Positions 1-11,999 of a DNA stretch of 64,000 nucleotides are shown one piece after another. Location of the stretch: NCBI GenBank assembly GCA_014898425.1, contig RCSZ01000014.1, positions 806,001 to 870,000 of the forward strand. Reading direction: 5' to 3'. The first letter of the stretch is position 1; each line of letters opens with the position of its first letter. The notes under the pieces are model-generated. The model searched no databases. It was not told the DNA's origin and was given only the letters and a program-made list of their open reading frames with translations. This stretch comes from Botryotinia globosa. Taxonomy: Eukaryota > Ascomycota > Leotiomycetes > Helotiales > Sclerotiniaceae. A program made the position numbers and the translations under genes.

Positions 1-1080
1 GATGCTGGGGAAAACTAATACAGTCGTAGCGTGAGTGTAAGATCATATTGAAATTCACGTTTACACTATCAACATCAACTATCTCGTGAGTATATATACA
101 AAATATATACTCAAATTACGTTTATATTTATATATTTGTTCTGTAAATCGAAAGTATATCTTCATATTCCCATCAATATACTAGTATAACTCTTTCATTT
201 CATTATGCATTCACTCATCATTACCTATGTAGGGACTTGCTCGTCCGTCCTACCAAGTGTCACCTGATTAAAAAATAAATAAAGAAAATACAAAAAACCT
301 TGCTGGCCCCCCTGTAAGGCTGTACGACCCTTTATACCCCACTCTCGGGCCACCCCTCTTTTAGGCTTAAAGGATAAGATCACAACTGGAAATGACAGAT
401 GACGTAGTAATTTCAGGGGTTCATTTACATACTAGTAGCGTGGGCCAAGAACGCTGTCTGGGTCACCCGTCCCGTTGTGATAACAACCTTGGAATCACCT
501 ACAACCTTAATCTCAATATTCAGAATCTCTTTGTCGATAAAACGTATTTCATTAAATTCTAAATAATATCTTGATCTTTTTGATAGTATTATAGTTTATT
601 AATAATCAAAAAAATTTGATTAATTAGAAATCAAAAGGAACATTTATTTCCTTGAAAATTTAAAAATATTTAAAAAATATTTTCGATATACAATTCAATT
701 CGTTTAATAAAAGTATTTTAATAATATATATTATTCTTTTAATTATCATTTATTGAAAAACTAATTAATATATTTGAAAAAGTTTAATTGATATTATTAT
801 TTGAATTTGTATTGAATTAATTGAAGTTATAATTATTATATAATTCAATTGGAAAGAATTTTTTTTAAATTAATTAAATTAATTAAATTATTTTCAATTA
901 TTTCAAAGTATTTTCATTAATAATAAAAATATTATCAATTGAATTGCTTTATGGAATTAAATATATTAATAGTTTTTTCAATAATATTAATAATATTAGA
1001 ATTATATTATCAATAGTAGTTGAATTGCTTTTAAATTTGAATTCTAAAATACTTTAAGTTTAAAGTATATAGTTTCGAAA

Positions 1081-1431
1081 TGAATGGATTTTTAGATTTA
1101 GAAGTATTCAATCTTTTCGAAATTATTAATTTTAATTCTTTAAAAAGGATTGAGATATATAATAGGAATTAGATTGGTTAGGAGATATTTAGAATATATA
1201 TTATTATTAGAAATAATAATAGTGATAGATTTCGAAGAGGATGGATGTTTATTAAATAGATGGATTTTCAGTTTTAGAAGTATTCAATCTTTTCGAAATT
1301 AATAATCTTAATTCTTTAAAAGGAATTGAAATATATAATAGAAATCAAATTGATTAAGAAATCTTTAGAATATATATATTATTATTAGAAATGATAATAA
1401 TAATAGATTTTGAAAAAGATAAATGCTTATT
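1081..1431. repeat. Diverged tandem duplication, about 180-bp period
   Basis: Two neighbouring segments (about 1081-1254 and 1258-1431) share the order of the same blocks: a 'ttagaagtattcaatctttt' block, 'cgaaattaataat', 'atatataataga' and 'ttattattagaaat'. They differ mostly by A/G and C/T substitutions and small indels. This fits an old tandem duplication altered by transitions; no coding potential is visible. Confidence 0.7.
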
Positions 1432-1698
1432 TTATTGAAATATTATTTTTTGAAAATATTATTTTTAAATTTCAATACTATACTTATATATAATAGAATA
1501 GAATTATAATAATAAAAATTATATAAAAATAATGAGAAAATTCAATTTTATATAATAAATCTGCAATGAAATAATATAATGATTGTATAATTTGATAATA
1601 ATATTAAAAAATCAGGAAAGGCTAAAATATTACTATTTACATTAAAGCCAGAATCAAATTGTTTTAAACTCTATAATAACGAGCTTTTTTCGGCCCTT

Positions 1699-1757
1699 CG
1701 GGGCTAAAAATAACAACGGGCTCGCTAACGCTCTCCGTAGTTATTTTTCACGCCCCT
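1699..1757. repeat. GC-tipped hairpin inside AT-rich DNA
   Basis: GGGGC-TAAAAATAAC on the left is mirrored by GTTATTTTT-(CAC)-GCCCC on the right, around a GC-rich centre (acgggctcgctaacgctctccg). It is a compact stem-loop in otherwise AT-only surroundings and could be the end of an element or a GC cluster. Confidence 0.6.
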
Positions 1758-1778
1758 CAGGACCTACGTTTATATTTT

Positions 1779-1783
1779 TATAT

Positions 1784-1818
<35 letters not shown>

Positions 1819-1819
1819 C
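1779..1819. repeat. (TAA)n microsatellite
   Basis: About a dozen perfect TAA/AAT trinucleotides in a row directly after the hairpin at 1699-1757. Confidence 0.9.
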
Positions 1820-1893
1820 TTTATTAACCTCTAGCTTTTAGCTTATATAAAAATATTAAAGATATAAATAAACCTCAAAATCTTATAACTCTT

Positions 1894-2270
1894 TTTCTAA
1901 TTCTTTTTCTAATTCTTTTTCTAATTCTTTTTCTAATTCTTTTTCTAATTCTTTTTCTAATTTTTTCTAATTTTTTCTTTATTTTTCTTTTTAATTATTT
2001 TTTAAATTCTTCTTTTCTTGATTCTTTCCTTTTATTTTTTTTCTATTTATTTTTTCTTATTTTTTTTCTTTTTATTTCTTTTTATTTCTTTTTTTAATTC
2101 TCTTTTTAATTCTCTTTTTAATTATTTTTCTAATTTCTATCTTTCTAATTTCTATCTTTCTAATTTCTATCTTTCTAATTTCTATCTTTCTAATTTCTAT
2201 TTTTCTATTCTTTTTTTCTCTAATAAATCTAATAAATCTAATAAATCTAATTAATCTAATAAATCTAATC
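1894..2270. repeat. Pyrimidine-rich tandem repeats
   Basis: Three consecutive low-complexity arrays: a 12-13-bp unit built on CTTTTTCTAATT (about 1894-1975), a 15-bp unit TTTCTATCTTTCTAA (about 2133-2200) and a 9-bp unit TAAATCTAA (about 2220-2270). The open frame across them encodes only F, L, S, N and Y and is not a believable protein. Confidence 0.85.
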
Positions 2271-2822
2271 CCTTTTCTTTTCTTTTTAATCTCTTCTCTT
2301 ATCTCTCTTATTACTAATCAAATCTGAACCAATCAGAATCGTATTAGCAACTTTTTATCGAACTTTTTATTACAAAATCAACTAAACAATTAATATATTA
2401 ATAACAACTCTTTTTCTTTATATAAAAATAATATTATTTAAAAGCTATTAATTCAAAGAATATAAAAATATCAATTAATTATATTTCATAAATCATTTAT
2501 AACTACTATACCTATTAATAATAATATCTAATCTAAATTAGGATTTTGATATTCGCTGCACAGACCTTACATACTTTCTAGACCAATCAGCTTCCAGTTA
2601 TAAACCGTGTTTTAAATCCTGTATGTTAGGGAAAAAGCTTTGAAAAGCCTCTGCCTCGAAATCAAGGTCAAAAAGCCTATTTAATTATGTAATCACCGTG
2701 GGTCTGAGGATGAGATAATGCAACCTTGGAATTTGAAAAGCTTTTCAACTTCTCAACTTCTCAACTCAAAATATACAAGTTGAATATCAAACCATATACA
2801 AAAAAGCCCCGAGTCTCATTCC

Positions 2823-4043
2823 CTAAGTCAACTTAAGAAGTGCTTTCGCATTCTTGTATGCCAACTTTGTCTTGGTAAGTGTGTTCATCTCCAAACGGTC
2901 AAACCATCCCGCAATCTCCACCGTATCCTCAAATGGATAATCCACACTAAACATTACTCTATCCTCTCCCGTCCTCTTGATCGTATCCGCCACTGTTCCT
3001 GCATCTTGCACGCCTGCAGTCGTGACCCAGAAATTGCGGACCCAGTACTCTTCCATCGTAAGCGTGCTGTTGAACAAATCTTTCTTGAAATGTCTCAATC
3101 GCTGATCAATACGTGGAAGGAAAAATGGCAGTCCCTCTCCACAATGGCCGAGCACAATTTTAAGAGTAGGGTATTTATCCAGAGTTCCTGAAACCATAAG
3201 ACGGAGAGCATGAGCACCTGTCTCGGAGGAAAATCCCCAAGGAGATGAACCCAAGAATTCATAGCCTTTGACGCTGAGAAGTTGGCTAGGGGCTGGCATA
3301 CGGGGATGCAAGTAGATAGGGACGTCTAGCTCGACTACTTTTTCGAGGAAAGGCTCCATGCTCGGGTCGTCGAGATAGACGATATCGTTTGCGGTACCGT
3401 TGATACCTCCATTGTTAGTGTAGCCTCCGACAAAGGATCCAACACCTCCGAGTTCTTTGACACAGCGTTCGAGCTCGGTGGCGGCCTTGGAGGGTTCTTG
3501 AAGTGCGTTGCTACCTATTGGTTTTGTTAGTCTTGTTGCAAGTTTACGAAAGGTAGATGTAGGTTACTCACACCAGAACTCAAATCTCCCAGTGTAATTC
3601 GCATTATTCTTATAATTCTTATACAAATAATCATTCACATATCCGGCGGCATAAGTCGCATAGGTAGCATTGAAAACTCCTTGGATACCCGGGCCTCCGA
3701 ATGTCAAAACGGAAATGCTAATGTTTGCAGCATCCATATTCGCAATGCGCGAAGGAATATCGAGCATTTTCTCACCGACATCGGCGATGTAGACGGAATC
3801 AGAGTATTGAGGTTCATTGGTGTTGGGATAGTAAGGGACGGTATAGAGACCGTTCAGGAGATCATTGCCAACGTGTTCTTCGAGGGCAATTTTACCCGGA
3901 ATGGATGTTGAAGCATCGTAGAAAGTTGGACGACCAGAATTCAAAACGGTTTCTTGAGGTGTGTAGTCCGTTGCTGATATGGGAGAAGGAGTGAGGAGAA
4001 GAGTTGCCAAAGCAGCTTTTCCAAAAGTACAAACGAACGACAT
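2823..4043 (-). CDS. Secreted amidohydrolase-2 family protein (2,3-DHBA/gamma-resorcylate decarboxylase-like)
   Basis: Two exons, 4043-3572 and 3514-2823. The 57-bp intron has a GTGAGT donor, ACTAAC branch point and TAG acceptor; the spliced product is 387 residues. Residues 1-24 form a signal peptide (MSFVCTFGKAALATLLLTPS followed by PISA). A metal-site set typical of the amidohydrolase-2 family is visible: EEH at 55-57, H227 in LHPR, H281 in LGHCGEG and D349 in SVDYPF. Family members decarboxylate 2,3-dihydroxybenzoate, gamma-resorcylate or related aromatic acids. The exact substrate is unknown, and a signal peptide is unusual for the mostly cytosolic well-known decarboxylases, so an extracellular or vacuolar role is inferred. 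An in-frame ATG at 4091 would add 16 residues before the signal peptide; the internal ATG was chosen because it starts the hydrophobic leader. Nearest neighbour is the SET relic 1.4 kb away on the other strand. Confidence 0.88.
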
Positions 4044-4091
4044 GATAGCAAAGGGATTGAACAGAGAAAACACACAATCTCTCAAACCCAA

Positions 4092-5482
4092 GATCTCTAG
4101 AAAATATTCATCTATTTATCTCTCTCCATCTCTCACCATCGATCTCTCGCCCCCCCCCCCAACCCTCAAATTACAACCCGGAACCACATTACTCCATCCG
4201 GACGCGTCCACCCTCATCCCTACTCCCACCACACCCGCACTTCCCCATACGCATATTTTGCACCGCCCTTTCCGCACCTATTTCTACAAATGCTTCATTC
4301 CCCGGCTGTTCCCCGATAGCCGAACTAGCATCTTCATCCTTCCCCCTCTCTGATTTGAGGAACTGTAAATTATTCAATCTTATTGATTTCGTGCTTGCCA
4401 CACTTTTCATGCAGCTGCAGATCGGGATTCGTATGATTTATAGAATTTTATAGTATCGGGTCCCCATATCTAGATAGGAGTGCATGTTTTTGAAATTTGA
4501 AATCTGATACCAGGCCGCGGAAACGAACACAACCTGCCTGATCCACATCTAAGAAAAGAAGCTTTGGTCCGAGTGGACAGATTCGTTATTTACGGTGTAG
4601 TTCCATTCATTGGATCGGTCTTGCATTGATCGAGAACAGGCCGGTTCTGGTTCGTTTTTGCGGATCGCATCTGGGCCTCTCTCTCTCTCTAAGTATTTGT
4701 ATTTGTGTTTGTGTTTCTATCGATTATGGCGTGGCATAGAGAAAGTATTGATATCTTGAAATGCATGGTTGAATTACTCTATTCAGGTATGGTATTGTAT
4801 TGCATATCTGAATTTCCCGAAAAGTGGACGGCGCTTATTTTTTAGAAATTGATTAGTAACCTGAGGTTAATATCTGAAGAGATTGTTTGAGGGGAGACAA
4901 TTTTTTGTATGTCTATGAGTCTACCTACCTAGGTAGGTAGCTGTTGATTTTTATTGATGTGGTACAAAGTAACTATATTTTTGAATTGTCGCATTAATGT
5001 TTTCCCATCGTGGTATGAACTGAGTAGTGCTGTAAATCTTCTAATCATTGTAATGAATGTTTGGTTAGGATGTATATTTCATTTCTAATTATATCATCAG
5101 GGTCAAGAAGCTCAAGGAGTATTCGATAATGAAGAAAGATATGTGGATCGCACAGGATAAGAGACGATAACTAGAAAGGAATGAAATCGACGATTCTAGG
5201 TATAGAAACTACCTTTTGGTCACAAGTATGACTGTCGTTGCCCTTTCATGCGAGTTGCCCGCGGAGAGATTTTAGCATATGTCTGTCTTGTTAGGTGCCG
5301 ACGCATTTGTGCTCTGTCAATCCTCTATAATGAGTATGATACACAACTTTCCATGTGCGTAGAGGGTTGCATTCACGTTACTGCACCATGTATCTACGAA
5401 TTTATTTATGAATTTTCCTTCACTTTATCTTCAGCAGCACATATACTTCTTTAGTAAAGAGTCGAATTGCGAGTGCAAGAAC
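4092..5482. other. Intergenic, no gene seen
   Basis: Divergent spacer between the amidohydrolase and the SET relic. It holds a (CT)n run near 4675-4692 and a perfect 20-bp palindrome built on TACCTAGGTA at 4921-4940. Small open frames here lack any recognisable domain. Confidence 0.7.
4921..4940. repeat. 20-bp perfect palindrome with TACCTAGGTA core
   Basis: CTACCTACCTAGGTAGGTAG equals its own reverse complement. The 10-bp core also occurs at 13840, 23024, 25951, 37238, 44003 and 44622. Confidence 0.9.
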
Positions 5483-6512
5483 ATGTCGAGCTCTCTGCCT
5501 GAACCAATGTACTCCATTCAAGAGGTCTCAGGTAAGTGAAAAAGACTCATCACCACACGAACAATCCCTATGGTCACATGCATTCTTGCCGAAGAGCCCA
5601 TCATCAGGATCCCCGAGGATGCTTCTGATACAGCAGTCTTGCGAGCATCTATACGCAAACTAGTCGAAGTGCTCACTGCAATTAAACGTCAATCTTTCCT
5701 CTCCATGCACAATATCTGTGCCAACGACGCTACCTCGCCACACCTAGGAATAATTTGAACAAACGCTCTACCGGAGATTTTGTAAGAGAAGCTAGAATAT
5801 TTATAACGCGTGTCGCATCAATCAAACCTACAATAACAACACCCAAAAAGGCTGAAACGAGAACACCAGAAGGCACACCATCGATGCGAAACGAGACATT
5901 GAATCGGGTGAAGAAATCACATTTTTCTGTCTCAAAATCCTCAACAAGCGCGAAACTCGACAACAGAGATTGCGCAGTAAATTCAGATTCATGTGTTCAT
6001 GTCATCTTTGCTCCCTACCTCTCGGTCAGAGCAAAGCGATCGATCGCAAGCTCGAGGAGATTCTCAAAATCTACAGCCTCATCAGCCAAGATGGCATGGT
6101 GGGAATCCTGTCTGTCCCCTTACTTAAGCTCCGCTACGTGAATCGGCAGGTTCGACTCTACAACGAACTAGGACCCAACGATACCGGTCTTCCCGGAGCC
6201 TTCTACGACGCGGCGCAAATCTGCATCGCGAATGGCGATTTAGCCCGCGCAAGAATTTTTGTGGAGAAAGCGGTAAGGGGATGGACGGTTCTTGGGGGCG
6301 AGAGCAGTCCTAGTGTGCTGCAGTATAAAGCGCTGCTACAAAATTTGGAGAAACATGAGCTTTATGGGCTGTCAAAGAAATGGAAGATGGCTGTAGATGA
6401 GGTTCCAACGGGGCTTGAGGAGGAAGCGTGGGAGAAGTGGTTGTGGAGGAGGAGGAGGAAGACTAAGAGGCAGAGAAACCCCTCGGTTGTGGCCCTAGAG
6501 GAGAGTAACTAG
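5483..6512 (+). pseudogene. Broken SET-domain (SMYD/SET5-like) methyltransferase gene
   Basis: The conceptual reading starts at ATG 5483 and shows SET-protein landmarks in order: an N-terminal SET strand (ILAEEPIIRIPED), a helix ending FLSMHN, a degraded 'RINHAC' core reading RINQTY, a GEEIT segment, and a post-SET cysteine motif (CSCHLC near 5995). An intact helical C-terminal region follows to the stop at 6512. The frame is broken by TGA at 5537, TGA at 5756, a frameshift between about 5760 and 5800, and TGA at 5853 where tryptophan is expected. Around 5820-5855 nearly every difference from the expected motif is G-to-A (GCC>ACC, TGC>TAC, GAC>AAT, TGG>TGA), a RIP-like signature. The distal 220 codons (from 5856) are undamaged. 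A GTAAGT at 5532 could be read as a donor, but SET-like residues continue across it, so a pseudogene is preferred. Confidence 0.75.
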
Positions 6513-9500
6513 AGAGAACTTCGGGATCAGAATCTGACGTCAGGAGGCTATACTTATGAAGCCATGTCCGCATTTATGGGTTTCGAGCTGTCGCTGTGAT
6601 TTGGGCCCAAGTGAAGCTCTGTTCGTTATCACTCTGTCATTCATCCCCATCAATCCACAGCCCCAATATCAGGGATAGAACTATAGAATTTTTCGAAGTT
6701 GGGGCCAGCCTCATTTCATCGATTCATCAATCCCAATGCGAGTAACACAATCCACGATAGTATTTTCCGAAATCCTCTGACAAATTCCCTCGATAAACTC
6801 TTTATTTTCCCCAACTCTATGTATTGGCGATGTCATCATATCTTTGCAATAAGATTCGAGTCTACGACTTGTGGGTTCTCAGGAATGCTAGGGACTTGGT
6901 ATGTACGCTTCCCATTTTTGTGACAGGAATATATGCGTTGAAGTAAGTGCGGGTGCCTACTTGGGTATTTGTAAAAAAAATCACAGATGGAGATTTCGTA
7001 GTTACAAAGAGATGAAATGGGATGAGATAGAATAATAAGGAGCGAAGATAACAAAGCAATGATCGCTGCAAAAGTTCTTGACGAATTCTTCGGAATATTT
7101 AAGGAGGGGAGTTGACCATCAAATCCATATCAGAACTATCACATTTGGTCTCAGTAGACGAATTCGCATGGGTGCGATTAGCTTCCTATTTTAGTTACCT
7201 AGCTACCCAGGTAGTCATCGATAGTTATTCCTGGGGTCCCTCAGAATAGATGTCGATTTTATTGATATGTATATATTATTTGGGGGTCTGGAATTTCTGC
7301 TATTGTATTAATAGTAACTTTATCGAAGTTCCAGTTGCAATTTAGATATGGAACTGCAATGTTTATCAATTACTCCCGTGTTGCAATATCTAAGAACTCC
7401 TGCGTGCGGAAAAGGATTAGAGGGACTTCAAATTTAAGTTTCTCACATCTAAAGCGTATATGAACAATTCTGTATTTCTGTGCACGTCTCTTCTGTGGAA
7501 TCCTATTATCCCGTCCCTTTTGCACGGAAATTACGTTCGGAATACTGGCATCGCGCTTAATCGACGAAATGGGGCATGGTAATGTGAAGGTTGAGATACA
7601 GTTAAAGCCTAGTATTCCCGATGTATTTAAAGTATTACTATCGAATTTTTAGGGCTTTACTAGGTTACTAAAAATCTTGGAAATATTTTGTCTACTATGA
7701 TACAAAATTAACACATTTTTCGCTCCTAGCCTCTGTCGCTACTATCCGTTATTAATCTGAGAGAATTTGATTATCACACTCATAGTGACAAACGATCTTA
7801 AAAAACTGTGATAAGAGATGGTAGACCAGGGGTTGACTTGTTAATGTATCTTGCAGCGGAAGCAGGTTACAACCAGCTTGCCCTGGGAATTTTCAATACC
7901 ACTTCGAAGGAAAGTCGGCGTGAGCGAGATGGAAGTACTAAAGTTGCCTTGGATTCCTTGTTATAAAAATCATACTCGGGTGAGGAATAGTTTTGGAAAT
8001 ATTAGCCGAGTGTAACTATGCATATCATTGCTCGCTTAGAGTCTCTCGCTGTAAGATCCCGAGCGTGGAGGTGGTATGTAGGATGCGGATTTTTGCGATC
8101 GCAGTGTTGGCCACTGGATGCTTGAGAAGACTTCTGAAATTGAGTAATCCAGAATCTTCTGCTCTTCGCTCTCTACTGCGCTTCGGCTACCTCGTGATCC
8201 ATAGATGTATGGAGATAGCAATTTCTTTCGATATTGCTTATCTGTTACAGATACTTTCTCCTTATTAGCTGAGTGCACGGGTGGACTCGAAGGCTGATCT
8301 GAAGAGACTAGTCATAGTACAACTGCCGTACTGAAGCCGTGGAATATAGAAAAAAACATACTCTGTCCTCGCAAGTAACCGACTAATACCGCTATGTCTC
8401 ATTTCATTATGATGCAATCACCAGATCTCTAAATAGACTCTCTCGGCTTGACTGGAGGGTTCGATTCACCAGTCTCGTTTGTGTAGGCCTTGTCAAAGCC
8501 CAGTCATCAAGTATAGAGATTCTTCAAAGCAGTTTCATCTCATGGTAATGAACGCCATGTCTGAAACCATCGTTTTTCCGAAAATCTTTGTCGCGTCCTC
8601 AATATCAAGGCATGTGTCAGTCGGCAAATTCTCCAAAAACAATCTCTCAGGGGATTATCGCAGGAGTAGACTGTCAAAAGAGTACGGTTAGAGCAAACTA
8701 TTGGTCTTACAGATAGTCTGTAGGTTATTTGTTTGTAGAGTAGATTATTGACAAGTTCAAATAGGTAAGTTGTGAAGATCCCGTAGATAATCCAGAGTTG
8801 TAGATAAATCATTGATTTATGCGGATTTTATTCACTTTTTGTTCAATTTTGAAGCTATTTTTGAAACACAATTGATCCAAGTTTCAAAATATGTTGACTT
8901 TTATACTTGAAATAAAATTCTGTTAATATTATAAGATACTAATACTGACAGATCATTTGCAATTCATTTGTGGCTGATAGGAAGTTTACGCTTGAAGTAC
9001 TATCGATCGATTGAGTATTCCTCTAGTCAGTAACCAAATTGACTAGTCTCATAGATGGTCCCCGCTCTATTATACATCAAAATAGTCTCTTGCAAAGGAT
9101 TTTAAGAATCGACTGATTTCAAGGCTTCGAGTCCAAAGTCGAAGTAAAGATTCTCCAACTGCTATCATAATTTGCCTTGAACCATATATCTTCGTTGAAT
9201 TTTCATCTCAATAGGTCAAATATTCCATCCCTGACATCATAATGAGCTCTCTCAGGCGAGAATTTGGCCATTAAATCGAACAGTTTGCGTTGCGTTAGAC
9301 GAGTATTGTGTGTCCTTTATGACCGGTCAAAAGTTCGTGGAAGCGTTCTTGGAGATCACAGAGATAAATCAGAGGTAAGCTTGCGACGATCGCGGCTGTA
9401 TGTATCCTTGCTTCAGATAGCTTGAGCCCGTGTCTAATAGCTTGCGTTTTGTTCGTCAGCTATACTAACAAGAGACTGAGCTGTAGCATAAAAGATTGGT

Positions 9501-11999
9501 CGTTAGAGGCATTGCCAAACGTTATGGAAGATCACAAAAAGTTATCGACCAAGCGTCAAGAGGAAGGCAGAGGGGGTTCGAGCTGCCTGGTACCATGGCT
9601 GGTCCCTTCGAAAACTCATGCTTTACTGAAGACCTGCGACTCCCACGATTGTGTCGAATGTATTTTACGGATTTTAGACATCTTGAAATGGGGTCAAGCT
9701 TGGGCCGAATGGAGTAGTTGCATACTATACAAACTTCTGAACAAATCACCAAAAAGTTGAATAATTCACGCATAATCAATGGATCACTATATATATAATC
9801 CCTGTGTTGATTTGACGTTGAAAGGTTTATTCAGTTTGTAGGTGCCAGATTCCATGTTAGCCTGAAGCTACTTAGGTAGAAACACAACACGTACGAGCAT
9901 CATGATGCTCTCACTAGAAAAAAGTTATATGTCACCGCCATGTCAATCACAAAGTTTCTCTCCTCCCCTCCCTCTTGCGGCGTAATCCCCAGACCGCAAG
10001 TTCTTCATTCCTCTCAAGCCTCAGAGTGCTCTTAAAGAAATCGAACCTCGATTAATTCACTTTTTCCCTGGTGCTCCCGATGCAGAGTCATATGGGAATT
10101 CCAAACTAATCAAACGGGTCTTGTTATTGAAATTTCTACATGAGCAGCAAGCGAAAAACTTACCGTAAAATGACATAGTAGCACAGGTAAGCGCTCATTC
10201 CTATGTGAGACTTGTGCAATGAGTTCGCAGTTGATGCATCAATAGTAAAAAATTTCTGTAGCAAGAGCGAGCAGAAGAGAACAAGCGCGCACATGGACGG
10301 CATGCGCCGCTCGAATTTGCGGAATGTGGTTACAGAGTTAGATTCTCTATGGAATAATTAGACTCGATCTACATCCATCTCCTCAGATGATCAAGCGACA
10401 AGTTAGGTTGGTTTAAGGATAAGAACTTACGACATGGTGATAGTTTGTGATTGGGATGATGGATTTGAGAAAAGAAAATTGGGAGATGTGTGCAGAGTAG
10501 CGACATATTAATATGTCAGTTCTACTCGTGTTGCCAGGAAGCCTGCCTCTCAGCTAAATTAGCTTTTACTAAAGATTGGTATTCATGCAGGATAGCCTGC
10601 TGAGCCTGTTTCGTCCGTTTACGAGAGTATGTACTTTCTGGCCCCACGAGTAGATAATCGGTACGCTAGGATGAGGGAGGAAACTTCAGAAGAACCAATT
10701 ATCCTACCCACCTTCGAATATTCCAATAAAAATGACTGCGAGAAACCATTCTATGGAGCTATAACCTGCTAGCGTACTGGGTTTCTTGTAATCTCCGGTC
10801 CCAAAAGCACCTGGTCGAGAAATGAGACGATGAGGCTGTATTCGGGACACCTATACAAGCGTTGGTTTTATAGGTCAAATGCTTGCTTGCGGTGGGTTCT
10901 CAAAAGCGAAACCATGACCAGCGTGGAAACCAGAACTTTTTGGTCGAACATTGAAAGTTAGACTGCATGTACTTTTCCTATTCTGAACTATGAGTGGCAC
11001 GAGTAAGCTCTAAGAGTACAGTTACTCGCATAATCAGAAAGTATGCAACTTTGAAGCTAGACGCACATGCCAGAAGACGGTATTTTACAAGAGAACCAAC
11101 TTGGTCTTCTTTTGGTGGTAGTTTTGCATCATTTCTGGCAGTGACAGCACAGAGCAGTCACGGACAGGAATGTAACGGGCCAACAATTCACTCGTGCGGA
11201 CAGAGAATATGTCACACTCCACTCACATACCCGTCCCATAAGTTGGTGAATACAAGGTGATTGGTGGCCCATTTTTAGGTGGAGTGTTGCATAGGTACTT
11301 TCTGGCAGCACGCGTATTGGATAGGCTCGAGAACTTCATTCCCGTAGCCGCATGGCTAGTGGCTAGTGGGCTAAAGGCTAACACTTTGTTGGAATCTAAA
11401 CTCATTTTTATTAGAAGCCTTCGAGATAAAATGAAACTTTTGGTAATTACCTACAAGTCTGCGATGAGCAGATAAAGGTACACGTTGTCGCTGATCAAAT
11501 ATTCGATTTCAGCTCTTTTGGCTACCTACGTCGTTACTATCCACAAGAGTCACGTTATATGGATACCAGAAAGATTTCCCAAGTTTTTATTACTTTTCAT
11601 ACGTGGACAGCACTACCTGCCTTTTTCAGGGAAATCAGAAAAACGGAGTACATTTTTACAAATTCAGTAATTATAACATTCGATATCGAGGTTAATTGAA
11701 TAACTACCTACCATCATATAGCACTTTTAGAAAAAATATCAGAGAATTGGAGTTAAATATTCGATCAGGTTAAAATCCAATTTTACAAGAATTTTTAATC
11801 GTTATTTATATCAGAATCCCTTGTTTTGTCAAGCCTTATTATTATTGATCGAACTTTTGAGTCTGGTATAGTCAAGTTTTGCTGTGTGTGATGTATGCCC
11901 GGGCCACCTTGCGCCTATCTGACGGATAACTCGGATAGAGTTTAGAATGATAGACTGACTAGATGCGGGGTGTATGCTTTTACTTCATTCAGAAAAATG
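6513..11999. other. Long gene-poor region, nothing recognised
   Basis: Mixed-composition DNA with only short, unrelated open frames (the longest is 112 codons, at 9422-9760). None shows a domain, a signal peptide or a convincing intron pattern. It probably holds decayed sequence; no element ends were found. Confidence 0.6.

Larger units (their letters stand above)
1..2822. other. AT-rich, repeat-dense, gene-free block
   Basis: No supported gene. From about 540 to 2560 the DNA is extremely AT-rich, with runs such as AATTAATTAA, and holds a decayed duplication, a (TAA)n run and several pyrimidine-rich tandem repeats listed separately. This fits transposon debris altered by RIP, but no element can be named. 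Positions 1-540 and 2560-2822 have more normal composition and no open frame of note. Confidence 0.8.

Noticed and set aside
2018..2254. 78-codon frame of F, L, S, N and Y
   Set aside because: It is an artefact of pyrimidine-rich tandem repeats without stops; it has no protein-like composition.
9422..9779. Overlapping frames of 73-112 codons
   Set aside because: Both strands are open at once, there is no domain or splice support, and the neighbourhood is decayed.
10128..10435. Tiny spliced minus-strand frame (ATG followed by GTAAGT donors at 10431 and about 10165)
   Set aside because: Consensus splice signals exist, but the product would be only about 20-25 residues with no recognisable family; too weak to annotate.
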